Assembly (NCBI RefSeq): GCF_030867095.1
Contig: NC_081827.1
Span: 26,474,001-26,538,000, forward strand
Length of the DNA: 64,000 bases
From: Alligator mississippiensis
Lineage: Eukaryota > Chordata > Crocodylia > Alligatoridae
Direction of reading: 5' to 3'
Made by a program: the position numbers and the translations under genes. Below are positions 11,230-24,071 of the stretch, piece by piece. The notes under the pieces are model-generated. The model was not told where the DNA came from. It did not search any database and saw only the letters and a list, made by a program, of their open reading frames with translations. Positions within the stretch are counted from its first letter, which is position 1. Every line of letters begins with the position of its first letter.

Positions 11230-12380
11230 TGCATATGTGGGATGCCTTGCACCTTCCTTCATGGCAATTAAACCCTATTTACATGCAAGTTGAAGTAAAC
11301 AATGCAAGCTGCCCTCCCTCAGGGCAGTCAAGTGTCTGGTCTCACTACTTACCTATGCGTAAACGTCCCGGTTGGTTGTCGAACAGGTCAGGGTGTCCTC
11401 TTTCAAGTGTCACAAAAGCAGTCTTATTCTGCACTCGAACACTGCACGGCACCCAACATCAGCGAGCAGCAGGCTACACTCTTATCGAACTGGTTAATTC
11501 ATATTCCTCCCAGGGGCAAGTGTCCCGCTGGGTGAGTCCTTTTAACTGCCTCTGGTGTGCTGCCATCTCTCACCTGCCTCAAAAGTCTCCTGTTCACAGA
11601 TACAGTATACGCACTCTGATCCCTGCTCCATTAATTTATAGGCCCTCAGGGGGCAACTCCCCCCCCTGCCGCTGGCCTTGTGGTGTAAAACCCCCCCTCA
11701 GACAGTCTGGCACCACCATGGAAAGTCCATGAAAAGCCTAGCCGTCCAAAAGTGCCAAAACATAACTCTTCCCTGTGTAAAAAATAGTGGGGGGAAAATT
11801 GCTGGGGGCAGCTTTGCAAAGTGGGTGGGAAATGCAATGCTTGTGTACCCTTGTGTACCCCTAAGGGTACCCTACACCCAGCGCCTGGTGCAAAAAGCAT
11901 GCAGAAAGCACCCAGAAAAGTGGGGGGAAGCCATGGTGCCTGAAGCAAGGGCAAGGCATATTTGTGAAGGGGAGGCAGGCAGCCTCTTGAGGTGCTTTGA
12001 ATGGAAAGATTTTGCCCCCGAACCCCCAGAAAAGCAAGGGGAAGAAGTGCTGCGGCACAGAGCCATCCCCTTTGGAAGGACTCTCCTGGGCATTTCTTGT
12101 CCTAAAACGCCACCTGGCAGTAAAGTAGGACTGAAAGGGCAGGATGGTAAAATTGTTCTGACATGCTCTCTACTATATTTTACTAGTAATAAGCCAGTAC
12201 ATGGTAAATCATGTCCACATTACTTATTTAGTCATCATAAACTAAGAAAGGAAAACTAAACCAGGACCATTTTTAGTGGATAAATGCTGATTACGTGCAC
12301 AAGCGCCCATGGTTTCCCAAGGGCATCCCACCAGGGGACTCATTCAACAAATTCCTTGTGCAAGCTCTTTTCTTAGCAAA
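11230..12380. other. Unclassified GC-richer interval
   Basis: A block richer in GC than its flanks with scattered CpG and C-runs (11655-11700). Open frames of up to 193 codons occur but show no domain and overlap on both strands. It may be an old repeat insertion, but I see no clear termini or duplications. Confidence 0.3.
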
Positions 12381-12389
12381 GCTTTCTCT

Positions 12390-13830
12390 TCCTGCTTGCC
12401 AATGCACTAATGTAACCATTAGATTATCTGTTGCTGGAACACTGATTTGGGAAGACCGTGTGAACTTGAGCTGACTGTTGCCACAACCAGAAGTGGTTGA
12501 AATTTCTCCAATAGAAAAATTTCCATTAGAAAAATTGGTTAGATAAAATCAGAACATCCCACAGAAAGCTACTGATTTTGTTTTTAGTTTGCTGAAAGAA
12601 TCAAAAAAATTTAAAAGACTGAAGCATCTTGTTTCAATCTTGTAACACATTTAATTTGTTTAAGTTTTTCATTTCAACTTTAATAGTTAAAATGTTTTGA
12701 CATGGCACAATATAACGTAATTTACATTATATAGTTACAGTATCCCAGTTACAATAAAGTTTCCAATTTATAAAGCAATTAGAAAAATATTTACAAATGG
12801 TCAGGTCAGTTAAAATACCAGTATTAAATGTAAAAAAATTGCATAATAATTTAAAGTTAAACCCTATTTTTAAATGGCACTTATTCTTAATTGTTCCTTT
12901 TATTTAACTGAAGCAGAATCACTTTATGATTACTCAATCTAATATTATTTCCTATAACCATTTCTATAACAGTTATTGGCTGTGTGACTCTTTGGTAAAG
13001 AAATCTGTCACTTATCACATCCAGGAATTTGAGCCCTAAGGCTATTAGTATAATTGGTTCTCCAATCTATATGTAGGAAGTTAATCTCCCATTATGACAC
13101 TATTCCTGTAGTATTTACACATGTCTACACTACTGGGACACCTGACCAATCTCTAAATAAGCTAGCCCATGCACTGGACATGGCACATCTGTGTTGGAAG
13201 AAAGTCCATAAGATAATTTGTCCTGAATCTCAATTCAGAACTAGCTTGAGTATTCCTACAGTATGCAGTTGTGTAATGTATGCATATTTTTTATCAAATA
13301 CTAATAAAGTTATCCCTACTTATGTCCAAAACTAACCCTGCAGGTCTTTACCAGAGATCTAATACTAACCCACTAAACCCTCTTTTACAATCTTTCCCCA
13401 ATAATTTTGACCTGAAACAATTCTGTCCTATCTATCCTATCATTTCCTATTTCTTTACAGCTTACTCCACCACTGTTGTACAATACTACTCCACAAGCGT
13501 CATCTTATTTCTAGCTCTTCTAACAGTTTATACTCTGCAATACCTGTGTTCAAGTCATTTTTGCTATTCTATCATATTTCTCTAATCACCATAACATACA
13601 GTTTCTCATTCTGCTCCAGCAGCTTTAGTTGTTTTCCATTTTGTTGCCCAGACTGAGGCTCCTTGCATTAGTCTGCAAATATTTCAGTTGTTTGTTTCTG
13701 ACCTAACTAAACCTCCTAGCTGGATTAGGCATAACTCTTTCATCTACCTGACTGCTGCTGTCATCAATTCTAATACAGTACTTACTTCTGTGTTGCTGTT
13801 CATGTTCCTGCTCTTTGGTGCTCTTATCCC
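12390..13830. other. Intergenic, no recognised gene
   Basis: AT-rich sequence with no recognised gene or repeat. Confidence 0.45.
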
Positions 13831-13836
13831 TTAGTA

Positions 13837-13930
13837 CAGGGGTTGGCAACCTATGACCCACAAATTTTCTCTGCTCTGTTGAAGATCTTTTTAAGTCTGA
13901 AGGCCACATCCTTGGCAAGCAATATACCTT
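13837..13930 (+). mobile_element. hAT left-end fragment
   Basis: CAGGGGTTGGCAACCTATGA at 13837 is a typical hAT left terminus, followed by GAAGGCCACATCC. No matching right end is seen nearby, so the element is broken or diverged beyond recognition. Confidence 0.45.
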
Positions 13931-14445
13931 TCTACTCTTTGTATCTGCTTTAGTGACAGAGCAGCCACACAGAGATGCCTTTTCCAAGTGTTAATATAAA
14001 TCTCAGGTTCTCTCTTCTGTTCATTTTTCTATCTGCAGATCATTTTGTCTGTTATTTCTCATTGTTCTCTATAGATCATAATAATTTTTTCCCGGGCCTC
14101 CAGTCTTTGGCTATCTCCAGAGTTTCTTCTACTCATAAAATACCTCCTTTCTCCTTTACTACCCTATCTTCTATTTCTGCTTACTTCTCCTGCCTATTTG
14201 CCATGGCAGCAAACTTGTTCTCCAGTCTTTCTTAGCCAGCAGCTGTTTTTTCCTGTACTTATTTTTCCAGTGATGTTCTTTCATTGGTCATTCTCTTCAT
14301 CATCTAGTCATCTAGTGATTACCTGCAGCATTATTTGGCATATATTTGCAAATTTTGAGCTATCTTTTCTTTGTTTTTTCACTTAGCTTCACCATCGTCT
14401 CTAGCTCTATATCTATAGTCCTTTCATCTTCTCTTCTAGGAGCTC

Positions 14446-14735
14446 TGTTGGGCAGTGGCAAGGTGTAGGGGGTGTATGGGGGTGCACATGCACCCCCTGA
14501 CAGGCTGCTCTCCCTGCTTATGTGAGTGCTGGCCAGGGAGTGGGAGCACTGGATGTAGTGCTGTGGCCACTTCTTGGAGCACGGCAGTTGCTTCTGGAAG
14601 TGCCATGGCTGCTTCCTAGTTGGTGAGTTTTGCCATGTGGGGCTCCCCGCCCCCCACCCGCCCCCCCCGTGAAATTGGCCACCGGGGTGGGGGGCATGTC
14701 CCCCCCCCCGACTAAGGTGGCATCAATTGCCCATG
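14446..14735. mobile_element. Putative non-autonomous DNA element with TIR-like ends
   Basis: Starts TGGGCAGTGGCAAGGTGTAG and ends, on the reverse strand, TGGGCAATTGATGCCACC. The ends are related inverted copies. Next to each end is a C/G-rich run with GGGGGTGCACATGCACCCCC-like palindromes. Non-coding. Confidence 0.4.
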
Positions 14736-15687
14736 CTGTTCAGTGAAATGTTTAATAAAATAGTTTCTCTCAGGTACTTCCTTAAGGACAATGTACATAC
14801 TGTACCTTCTACATTTAGTGATCTTTGTTGTTATCTCTCCCCTTCAGATCACTCCAGTGCTACCTCAGTTGTCATCATTATCTCTTCCTTTTCCTTTGCT
14901 CTAGAGAAGAAAAGCTTCCCAAACTCCCAGACAAATTCTCCTGTTTGCTGAGGCTGTTTGTAGGCTGTGCACAGAATACCCTGCCTTTTCTGTAGAGGAT
15001 GTTCCAGGGCCCTTGCTGACTGTGTACCTGCTAATTGCATCTTCTAAAAAAGATAGTTCCCAGGCTATTTGAGCCTTTGTAGGTTTAAACTAGTGTCCTT
15101 TCATGTCTCCTGTAATCTAACCAATATGGTAAAGCATCTTTCTCATATGCTTTCAGTTAAGAGTTGTAACTTTTAACTAGTGGGTCACTTTTCTGCATGT
15201 TTCAAATATTGTATTAAGATGTCATCAGTACAAAACACATTGCAGTCATCTAATGCCAAGATGGTAAAGACATGGAAAAGTGTAGCAATATACAGCCAAG
15301 CCATTGCATTTTTCCAATATCATTTTAGGCAGGGTTAGTACTTCCATTTTATACATACAATAACTGGAGTAGACAGCTTGTGCTACTGTCAGTCTAAGTC
15401 TTTGGCTGTGGCTTGCAGACTCTTGTGATCACCCTCCCTTTTTTGGGCATGACTTTATGATGCCTTAGCACAACCAGTCTCTGATCCTGATTGAGGCCTC
15501 TGAGCACTCCAGAATGTTATAGTAGAAATAGAAATGGAGATTCCTTAGGCCATGGCCAGAAGATAACATTTACAATATTTACTGGAAGAGAAATAAGAGA
15601 CCCTCTAACACTCATCTACCCAATTGCTAGGCAAAGATGTGGTGTCCAATTTACCTTGCTCTATTCCCTCAGTGGAAAGGGGAAAGG

Positions 15688-16427
15688 CTAGGGTGACCAT
15701 CTTTTCAAAAGGAAAAGGTGGGACAGATGCCCACTCCCCATCCACTGCTAGCAAGGCCAGACCAAAGCCAAGTGGAGCAGAGCATGGATGCAGGCTCAGG
15801 GCTCCCCTCCCTGTTGCCTTTCCCTTGGGAGCCCTTTGCTAGCCGTCCACGCTCTGCCCACCCAGCAGCAGCAGGGGGCACAACTCCGCACTGCTGCCAG
15901 GCAGGCAGTGTGTGCCTTGCCATGGTGGCATGGCCAGTGTGGGGCTCCTGGGGGCAGGGCATCAGGGAAGGGAGCCCTGAGCCTGCAGTAGGCAGCCTGC
16001 ACCTGCTTCTGCTCCATGCACAAATCTGTGGGGGCACATGCCCCCCCCCCCCCATGCTGCCCACCCCCTGGACGAGCTGCCCATGGTTGTCCTGCTTCCT
16101 GCTCTGGCCCCTTGCCCTGCCCTAGCTGGGCAGCATGCCCAGCTCCTGCCCCATTCCCTCCCTCACTATTGGGGCCTTGATCTGCTCCACTGCCTACACC
16201 TCCTCCCCATAGACTTACCTTCAGGAAGCTGTTCTCCAAGCTACCTGGCTGTGTTCCCAGCCGTGTGCATGTGTGCAGGCATGGGATCGTGCCAGCCTGC
16301 AAGGGGACCTGCCGTTTTCCAGGGCTCTCTGCATGAGGCTGCAAATCCAGGACAAACGCTGTACCAGAGACATGCAGCCTGGGACCAAGATTTGAGGTTC
16401 CCATTGTGTGACAGGTGATCACCCTAG
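15688..16427. mobile_element. TIR element with GC-rich cassette (CTAGGGTGACC ends)
   Basis: The left end CTAGGGTGACCATCTTTTC (15688) and right end GGTGATCACCCTAG (to 16427) are inverted copies. The inside is GC-rich, carries a GGGGGCACATGCCCC palindrome at about 16031, the shared anchor CCTCCCTCACTATTGGGGCC at 16157, and ACTTACCTTCAGGAAGCTG at 16213. The last two recur in elements with different termini (25585, 34741). Frames over it are compositional artefacts. Confidence 0.6.
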
Positions 16428-16429
16428 AA

Positions 16430-18300
16430 AACACCTGCCATTGGCCCATTTTCTGACCTACTGAAGAAAATGCCTAGGAGCAAGGACCTTTCTCACTTCT
16501 TTCCACTCCAATAAATGGACCTTTATTTACTTCTCAACTAAAAGCCTAATTTGGAATCAAATGGAAAAAATTGAGACAATTGTGAAGGATTTTTTTCAAA
16601 GGTTTTGTTGTTTAATATTCAGGATTTGAATAATATTAAAAACAGTGTCTCTGAAGAGAGGATTCTTCTCTGATTTCTGAATAGGGATGTCTAAAGTCCA
16701 GCCAGGTATACTTTGGCTGACTATGGGGTCTTTGGATTTAGGCCAAAAGGAGTATGAAAAAGTATGTAAATGAGCAGATGGATTAACAAGTGAAAAGGAA
16801 AGTAAACAGAAAAACTTTTAAGGAATGGGAGGTAAAAACTGAGGAAGCTTCAAAATAAAGGCAGAGAGAAAACTTCTCCTTAGGAAGCAAATCCCACATA
16901 TTGCTGCACCTAAATATGGAGCCAATCATATAAAAATATTGTTTATGTTATAGAAATTAGTTTAATATAAATTTAAATTTGCATGCCTGATAATTTTTTT
17001 AGGATTCTCATTTGGGATCTTTCTCTCGCATCATATCTCATATTAGGACTTTGGCAGGTCTATAAAGATTTGTAGCAATTAATTTTTTGTAATGTAGTTA
17101 GGTTTTGTTGTTGTTCTTTTTATGGTTATCTTGCCTGTAGGGCTATTACATTATTTCTCAATGTAACTTTATCACAGATGATGAGGTTTTAAGACTATTT
17201 CCAGTTATTTTCTCCTAGTGTACATCACTGAATAGTTTTGCTGTGGGTTCATTTTTTTAGGGCCATACAGTGAGCCAAATTCTCAGCCTGTTGTAGCTAC
17301 TTGATTGTAGTCCAGTGGTGAAAAGTAGTTGTAAATCCATCTGCCAGCCCTCTGATGTCCCTTGTGGTAGAGTGGCCAAGAGTTTTTCCTATATATCTCT
17401 TTCCAAGCTGTGGTACAGGATATCTGCTGGGGGAGGAGGAGCAGAAAGCACTGTCATGGGATCTCTATGCCTGGCGCTACTTGCCTGCCTTTGGGAAATA
17501 CTAGAACTTCAAACACTTACTCTGAACTGCATCTTAGAACCAGATCAGCATCCAGCAGCTTCAAGATTGGTGATCCTGGGCTATGGACAGTTAGTTTCAG
17601 GGATCTGGCCCAGAGGCCTAGCAAGCAGTTTTCGCATCCTGGGCTGCAGTGGCAGTTAGGGCAGCAGTAGTGGTGTTCGCAGTAGCAGCCACCAACCGTG
17701 CACCCTGTCCAAGTTGGTACCTGGGGCCAGAGCCCTTCTTGCCCACCTTGTGCATCTCTATTGACCTGGCCTTTGAATTGTCAGCATGTACCAAATCCTT
17801 CCTGCGTGATCACGTTTTAGAGAAAACATGTTAATAAATAGATCTGGCACCGTTGGAGTGATGTAGCTGTGACGGTCCATTAATTATGGAAGAGGGAAGG
17901 ATTCTTTGCGGGGGGGACGGGGGGACAGGGACATCTTTGTATTAAACCAATAATAAAGTTAGCTTTCAAATGCAAGACATTCTTCACCAGATCTTCATAT
18001 AGGACTGTGCATGACAGTTCATCTCTTGCAAAGTACAGTGTACACAATATTTTTCTCCCCAGTCATAATGTTTGGGATGTGACAGAAAAGGCTAAAGTGG
18101 CTGAGTGCTAGTAGGGGATGCTGCAGGCTCAGTGTGAGCAGGCTTTGCAGTAATTTATTCCTGTAGATATGGTAGTTTCATAAGCAGGACACCGGTATGC
18201 CCTTTCCACTTGAGGGGAGTCTGGGCCTGGCAGCGGGGTCCAGGGACTGCTCCCTGCTTGTTTCCCGTAACATTTTAGTTGAGCGACTTTAGTCTCTGCA
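16430..18300. other. Intergenic, no recognised gene
   Basis: AT-rich sequence. A G-rich run at about 17909-17930 could form a quadruplex. No gene or repeat recognised. Confidence 0.45.
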
Positions 18301-18310
18301 TTACAAGACA

Positions 18311-18630
18311 CCGAGAATCATGAAAGGGTCCAGACAAGGGCCACAACGATGATTAAAGGCCTGGAGGACAAACCTGATGAGGAAAGACTATGGTTTCTGG
18401 GACCCCTCAGCCTGGGGATGAGAAGACTTTGGGGGGTAGACACTTGGTGGCCGTCTATAAGTATGTAAGGGGCCAATATCGGGCGGTGGGAGAAAAACTG
18501 CTCACTAGGGCGCCCGCGGGCAGGACGCGGAGCAGCGGCCAGACGCTGTGACAGGATGGACGTAGGGAACAACTTCTTGGCGGTGCGGGTGACCGGACCC
18601 GGGGACAGGCCCTCCTTCCCCGGTAGGCGC
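18311..18630 (+). mobile_element. CR1 LINE fragment running into a CpG island
   Basis: Translating across small frame changes gives the CR1 C-terminal block: a GPDKGHND-like start, then LVAVYKYVRGQYRAVGEKL, LLTRAPAGRTRS and DVGNNFLAVRV. These correspond to the same block in the intact-looking copy at 4020-4270. From about 18505 the copy becomes CpG-rich and merges into the CpG island. Confidence 0.7.
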
Positions 18631-19640
18631 TGCAGCCCGCAGCCCCGGGGGTCTCCAGGTCCTCCCTGGCTTCTTTCAACTGCTCCGTTTTGGAGGCGGA
18701 TTTCTGTACCAGCGCGGCCTCCTCGCGGCGGGGGACGAGCCGGAGCCCGCGCTTGGCACCTCCTCGCACCCAGGGGCGCCCTTCACAGGCCTACTACCCC
18801 GCCAGGCTGCCGGGGCGGGGCGAGCAGCGCCGGACACGTGTGGGCGTCGCACAGTGCCGCGCTGCGCCGGCTGGGGAGGCCCGGGCCGCCGCCCCCTGCT
18901 CCGGGTAAGCGCCGCCTTCCCCGCCGGGGCCGCCGGTCGCCCGCCCGCCTGGCCCTTCGCCACGTGTCTGCCGCGGGTCCCCCGGGGCCCGTGCTGCGCA
19001 AGGTGAAATGTTCTAGCGCGTGAGCCGGCCCGGCCCGGCCTTGCCCGGGGGGAGGCCGCGCCCCTCCCCTCCCCTCCCTCAGTTGCTCGCGGCTCGGAGC
19101 GCGCCGGGCACGAGGTGGGGCGCCGCGGGGAGACGGGGCCTGGCTGCTCCGGTCTCCCGTTAGGCCCCGGGTCCCGCTGCTGACCCTGGTTGCCGTGGCC
19201 TGTTCCCTGGAAAATGGCTGGAGGCAGCGGCTGGAGGAGGGGGCGGCTGCTTCCCTGCCGCGCAGCAAGGCCCGGCGCGTCCCCGTCTGAAGTAACCCGC
19301 TCTTCCCGTGCTGCCCCTTAGGGGGGTCCCTGCTGGACCCGCGCCCGTTTCCAGGTGTTACCTTTTGCTTTGCTGCTCTGAGACGGCTGGGGGGGGGGTT
19401 AACTTTGTCGTGGCTTATACCCAAGTGGTTCCCAGCCTGGTGCAGGTACCGCCAGTCACGGGCGCCTGGTGCCACCGTAGTCAGGGGGGCACGTGCCCCT
19501 CCCAGCGACCAGTCGGAGGTCGGGGCGCCGCAGCGCTCCAGTAGTGGCCGCAGTGCTTTGCCTGGCGCTCGTTGGGGGGCACCTGCACTCCTGCCTGCCC
19601 CCCGTGCCCATTGCCTAAGCAGGGAGCACGGCCTGTAGGG
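18480..19640 (+). promoter_or_regulatory. PUS7: CpG island, probable PUS7 promoter and 5' non-coding exon
   Basis: Over a kilobase of dense CpG in an otherwise AT-rich region. It is the only such island upstream of PUS7. The first PUS7 coding exon starts with a splice acceptor 29 bases before the ATG, so at least one 5' non-coding exon must lie upstream. A good donor, GGGTAAGC, sits at 18903-18910. The transcription start cannot be fixed from sequence. Confidence 0.7.
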
Positions 19641-19819
19641 AGGTGCACGTACAGCCCCGTGCACCCACTGTGTGTCACCACCGCTGCCAGCGGTACTCAT
19701 TAACAAATTTATTATCATTACTTTATATGACAAAATTTGCTGGTGGGACTTAAGGCTGTATCATTTTAAATTGGTGTCAGAACCCGGTTTAATCCCCTGT
19801 CTCTACTGTAATGGCACCT

Positions 19820-20165
19820 TTTAGGGCCCTGCTACATGTTCAAATTAAAGCTGGGTAGAAACTAGCTATGTAGTTGTTGCACATCTTCGAGCATTAACGG
19901 CGTCTTTACACATGCTCTTGGGGGAGGAGGGGCATTTTAATTAGAGTGGCTCTTGGGAGCCTTTCTAATTAAAACACCCACTCATGGGTGTTTTAATTAG
20001 ACTCATGTATTCAGCAAGTTGTGCTTTAAAACAGCTATGGGGGGTGCTTTAATGAAAGCTTGTTGGACAAGCCTTAATTGAAGTGTCCCATCGCCATTTT
20101 GAAATGCGGGGATGCTGAATACACGTGTTGCAGAGGCGTTGGAGCAGGTGTTGGGCACCTGTAGG
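19820..20165. mobile_element. Palindromic repeat, copy 1
   Basis: Shares ordered blocks with 63590-63930: TTAATTAGAG, CTAATTAAAACACCC, GGGGTGCTTTAATGAAAGCT, TTGTTGGACAAGC, CATTTTGAAATGC and GGATGCTGAATACACG. The centre folds back on itself around TGAAAGCTTGTTGGACAAGC. Class unknown, non-coding. Confidence 0.55.
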
Positions 20166-20169
20166 TACC

Positions 20170-22160
20170 CTAACTTTATAGATGGTTATATCTTTTTATA
20201 ATTGGATTGTCATTTTTATTGTGTGATAAGTACTTTGCTTGTGTGCAAGGTCTACATTTATTGCATGATTAACCAGTTCACTGCAAAATATATGTAATGT
20301 GTAACAGGGGTCTTAGAAACCCATAAGGCATTAATATTTTCATTTCCTTTGGCAGGCTTCCCAATGGATTGTAACCCTGCCAGGTTTTAGCGTACAGTAA
20401 ATAATTTGGACAACATCACTGTCCCCCAAAGGGTGTGTGAAGGATCAGAGTTAATGTGTGTCCTCTCTTTTTCCACACGAATACCATATAGTTGGTGCTG
20501 CATGGGTTTGGGATGTGAAGGTAAAGGGAGCTGCTCTGGAATTGTTTCTGTTGGTTATAGATTTATAAAGCCTTGTTTTTTTTAAATAAAGTTTAAATAG
20601 AGATTATTTCCTTTCTGTTATAGGTTATTTCCCAGCACTTTGAGTTATTTCATTTTTTTTTAAAGTTCTTAGTCCAAGTTGGCTCTTCCAAATGTTGGTG
20701 ATGCAGTTTTCTCTCTGCTTTACAGTTAAGCTAATCAAATCAGTCTGGTTGGTTCTTTTTACAGCCACATTCATATTTTCAGCTAACAAAAAATTTGAAA
20801 TCTAATTAGTGAGAAACAAGTAGTGGCTGCATAAGTAGACTCCCATCTTGAGTTTATGGAACACTTATATATGGTTTCAACACAGTTAACAATTCAGCAT
20901 GTGACCAGATATAACCATTAATGAGTCTTTCTTAAACTATGAATTGTTAAAATGTCCAGTATGAGAGATTATCTAGTAGCTGGGAAAGTGAAACAGGATA
21001 ATACAGGCAGGTCAAAGGTCATTGCTTTGAGCCCTGATTGAGCTCCTTCTTGGCAGCAAATTTATTTTAGTTTTCCAATTAAAAATCCTTCCTGCAAGTA
21101 GGTGGGCTGATATAGGAAAGGAGAGCATGTAATTATGGGCATCTTGGTCTGCTTTGGCATCTTTCATGAACTTTATGACAAAAATCCCTTAAGGAAAAAA
21201 TTTAAAACAAACAAATTACACCTTCTACCTGAAATTAGCTTTACTATATAGTAGCAGCTGGTTACCTGTTACTGACTTTGCAATATATTCAAAGGTTATT
21301 TTTTACAGACAATAGTCAGGCCAGTACAATTCCATGACACCCTAATTAGGTAGTATATATACAGTATAATGTGTCGTGTGTCGTGTCCCCCCCCACCCCC
21401 CTGGTTAACTACATATACATGGCTTTTCCTAACTGCTGCTGCTGTTGATTTCTTTAGGTTTCATGATGTTCAACTATAGCTATAGGAGTTATTAGTATTA
21501 TTTTTATGATTGGAGAAAGGGAGTTTAAAGGTTTCATAAATTCTGTGCCACAAATTCAGAGTCGCAGCGTTTCTTCTGTGGGAAATGTTTCCCAAAAAGG
21601 CTAGGAATATGTGTTTCAGATCATAGAGTTTCTATAGAATTACTGCAGCGATGTGATGCCCAGGAGACTTTGGGGACATCCCACAAGTCCTGACACCTCT
21701 GTAAAGGGTTGGAGTACTTGTGACTCATTTATCTTTTTGGATATTTTTTAGTGTTGGCTTCAGACAACTTTCCTGTCTTCTTTTCTAGCCCCTGAAATTC
21801 TGTCTTTGCTGATCCAGAGGTGGACCTTGAAGTAGCCAGTGCAGAGGATCTACATTTAATTCCTTAACCGTGAGTAGTTATAGTTTTCTCTGCAGAGATT
21901 TTTTTCATAAACTTACTGCTTGTCCCTTTCCTCTCAAGGACTCTTTACCTTGCTTTGGTAGAAGAATCCTAGTCATGCTGTTCTTTGCAGCTCCATTTGG
22001 GGATTGTTCTTTTAAGAATAAAGAGCGAGAGTTTTTTGAGAATAAAATTCTTGTTGAGTTGGACAGTGAACCATTATGCCTTAATTATTGATATACCAAG
22101 GATGAAATGTTGGAGAAGTAAGGATAGAACAGCTGTATTTGGCTGTGGAGGGAAAAGAAT
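20170..22160. other. PUS7 5' intron, no recognised repeat
   Basis: AT-rich sequence, presumably intronic if the CpG island is the PUS7 promoter. No exon, conserved frame or repeat recognised. Confidence 0.45.
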
Positions 22161-22165
22161 TAAAA

Positions 22166-22499
22166 CAGTTGTGTCTAACCTCTTGGCCTCACAGGCTGGA
22201 TCAATGGTGTGGGGTTGGTTTGTGGGCTGGATCCAGTCCATGGGTCCAATCTGGCATGCCCAGGGTCAGGGCTAGTGTGTGTGACAGATTGGACCTGAAA
22301 CCCTGGCCTTTGCCCTGCATGTGCCAGCCAGATACTGTGCACAGAGCTTTGTCATCTGGCCTCCAGGGCTTGGAAATTTGGCAGTGGGGAAGTGATGGTT
22401 GCACTAGTTGCCACCAAATTTCTGGACCATTAAGGAGCTCCACCAGCTGGATCGCACAGCTCTATGGGCTGGATCTGGTCTGCAGGCTAAGCACCCCTG
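22166..22499. mobile_element. Non-autonomous hAT element
   Basis: Termini CAGTTGTGTCTAACC (22166) and GGCTAAGCACCCCTG (to 22499) are inverted copies. Flanking 8-mers AATTAAAA (22158-22165) and AATTAGAA (22500-22507) differ at one position. Inside it repeats GGCTGGATC-type text. No transposase frame. Confidence 0.8.
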
Positions 22500-22844
22500 A
22501 ATTAGAAGATCCTTAGTTCCTGGATTAATACAGAAGCAAAACTATATGACACCTATATGGTGGTTGGACATTGGCACTGCCGCAGTAATTGAACATGACA
22601 AAGACTAGGAATATAGCATAGAAAGATGTTGGCTTTGCTGGAGGTCTTGAATCTTGCTTCTGGGGACCTGGCTGAGGAAGATTTCACGAATACCCATTCT
22701 GAAAAACTCAAATTGATGTAGTCTAAATGTGAGACCTTTTCCATGTCTCGAAGGCAACCCTAAAAGTCTGTTTTCAATTTGATATGGTTAGATAAGTGTC
22801 CCCTGTTCCTTTCCCTGTAGCAGCGATTGAAATGTAGCTTAGAA

Positions 22845-23054
22845 CAGGGGTTCCCAATCCCCGGACCACGGGTTGGCTGCTGGACCAGAAGTCCGGAAGT
22901 GACAGGCATACCGCAGGCTAGCAGCCCAGTATAAAAAAGGGTTGACTGCTGGTCTTCAGTATCCTGGTTACTGCTGGTCCACAGTATGCTGGTCCACTGT
23001 CATTTCTGGTCTGCGGTTTGCTGGTCTGCAGCATAAAAAGGTTGGGAACCCCTG
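22845..23054. mobile_element. Non-autonomous hAT element, 210 bp
   Basis: Termini CAGGGGTTCCCAATCC and GGTTGGGAACCCCTG are near-perfect inverted repeats. The flanks GCTTAGAA (22837-22844) and GCTTAGAG (23055-23062) match at 7 of 8. The inside is a run of CTGGTCC/CAGTATGCTGGTC-type near repeats. Confidence 0.88.
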
Positions 23055-23059
23055 GCTTA

Positions 23060-24070
23060 GAGAAATATGAACTAACTTTAGCTAGTTCAGGTACTGCTAG
23101 CAATGTAGTGCAGCAGCATGCAGTTCTGGGTTTCAGAGACCCACCCAAGAAGCTAAGTGAATATTCAGCCCAAGGTTTGCTGGCTGAACTCTATGCTGTG
23201 ATTGCTAGACTGCTATAAGCATCTGAACTAAATAATTTCAAGCTTGGTCAAGTATGTCTACACTACACTGCAGACACAGTGACCACTCACAGCAGGGACT
23301 TCAGTATGGGCATACTCAAAATCTTCTCTGGATTTAGCACTCTTAGCACTTTCCTTACAAGCCTTTTTTTATACTGAGCCTTATGTTTTCTCAGGTCCAT
23401 GCTTCTGTCCCATCTCCCTTTCTTCTTTGCTCCCTCTTCCTGTCTATTGCCTCTTCTAGGGATCTGAGGTTAACAAATTCATGGTGGCCACATGAGATCT
23501 TACAGATTTACATACAGGTTTATTTAACTAAGAGGGTCAGTCAGGACATCTAGTGGCAGTATAAAATGGAGAGTCACAGTTATTTCCTAAGCTTGAAATA
23601 TTGCAGAGTATAAGGTAATTAGGAAGAAGAAATCATGTATTTGTAGTACCCTTAAGTACCCTGGAAGTAATGTTTGCCACTTTTGGTTTAATTTTTGGTT
23701 ATATCTGTGCAACTGCATTGACTTGGGAATCGCTTGAGTATAATATGGTGTAGAATTTGATGTTTTGTGTTTGAAAGCTTTTGGTTTGTTACTGTAGCAG
23801 AACAGTAACAAACCAAACCTTTTCCTCTTGCTGCATTTGCTCTCCCCTCTTTGGATATGTTTTTCTTTTTCTACCTTTTCTTCCTTCCTCTCTCTTTCAC
23901 TTTAAGGTAAGGAATTGTATTTTAAAATTTGTATGTGTGCATTTTGTATCTCCCCTTGTATTTTGGTATTTTTATCTATTTGTGTGCCATGGCATTTGTA
24001 GCTTATATTTTATACTCCTCACCTTTCAACTTTCAACTGAATGTGTTTAGTTTCATAAGTAAATTATACA
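23060..24070. other. PUS7 5' intron, no recognised repeat
   Basis: AT-rich intronic sequence; nothing recognised. Confidence 0.4.
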
Positions 24071-24071
24071 T

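Noticed and set aside
11229-12259. Frames of 167 and 193 codons as a possible gene
   Set aside because: No domain, no splice-linked neighbours, competing frames on the other strand.
15796-16449. 217-codon frame on the - strand
   Set aside because: Lies inside a TIR element and matches only the GC-rich cassette.
18783-19733. 316-codon open frame on the - strand in the CpG island
   Set aside because: Arg/Pro/Ala-rich composition from GC bias, no domain, no splice context; overlaps frames on the other strand.
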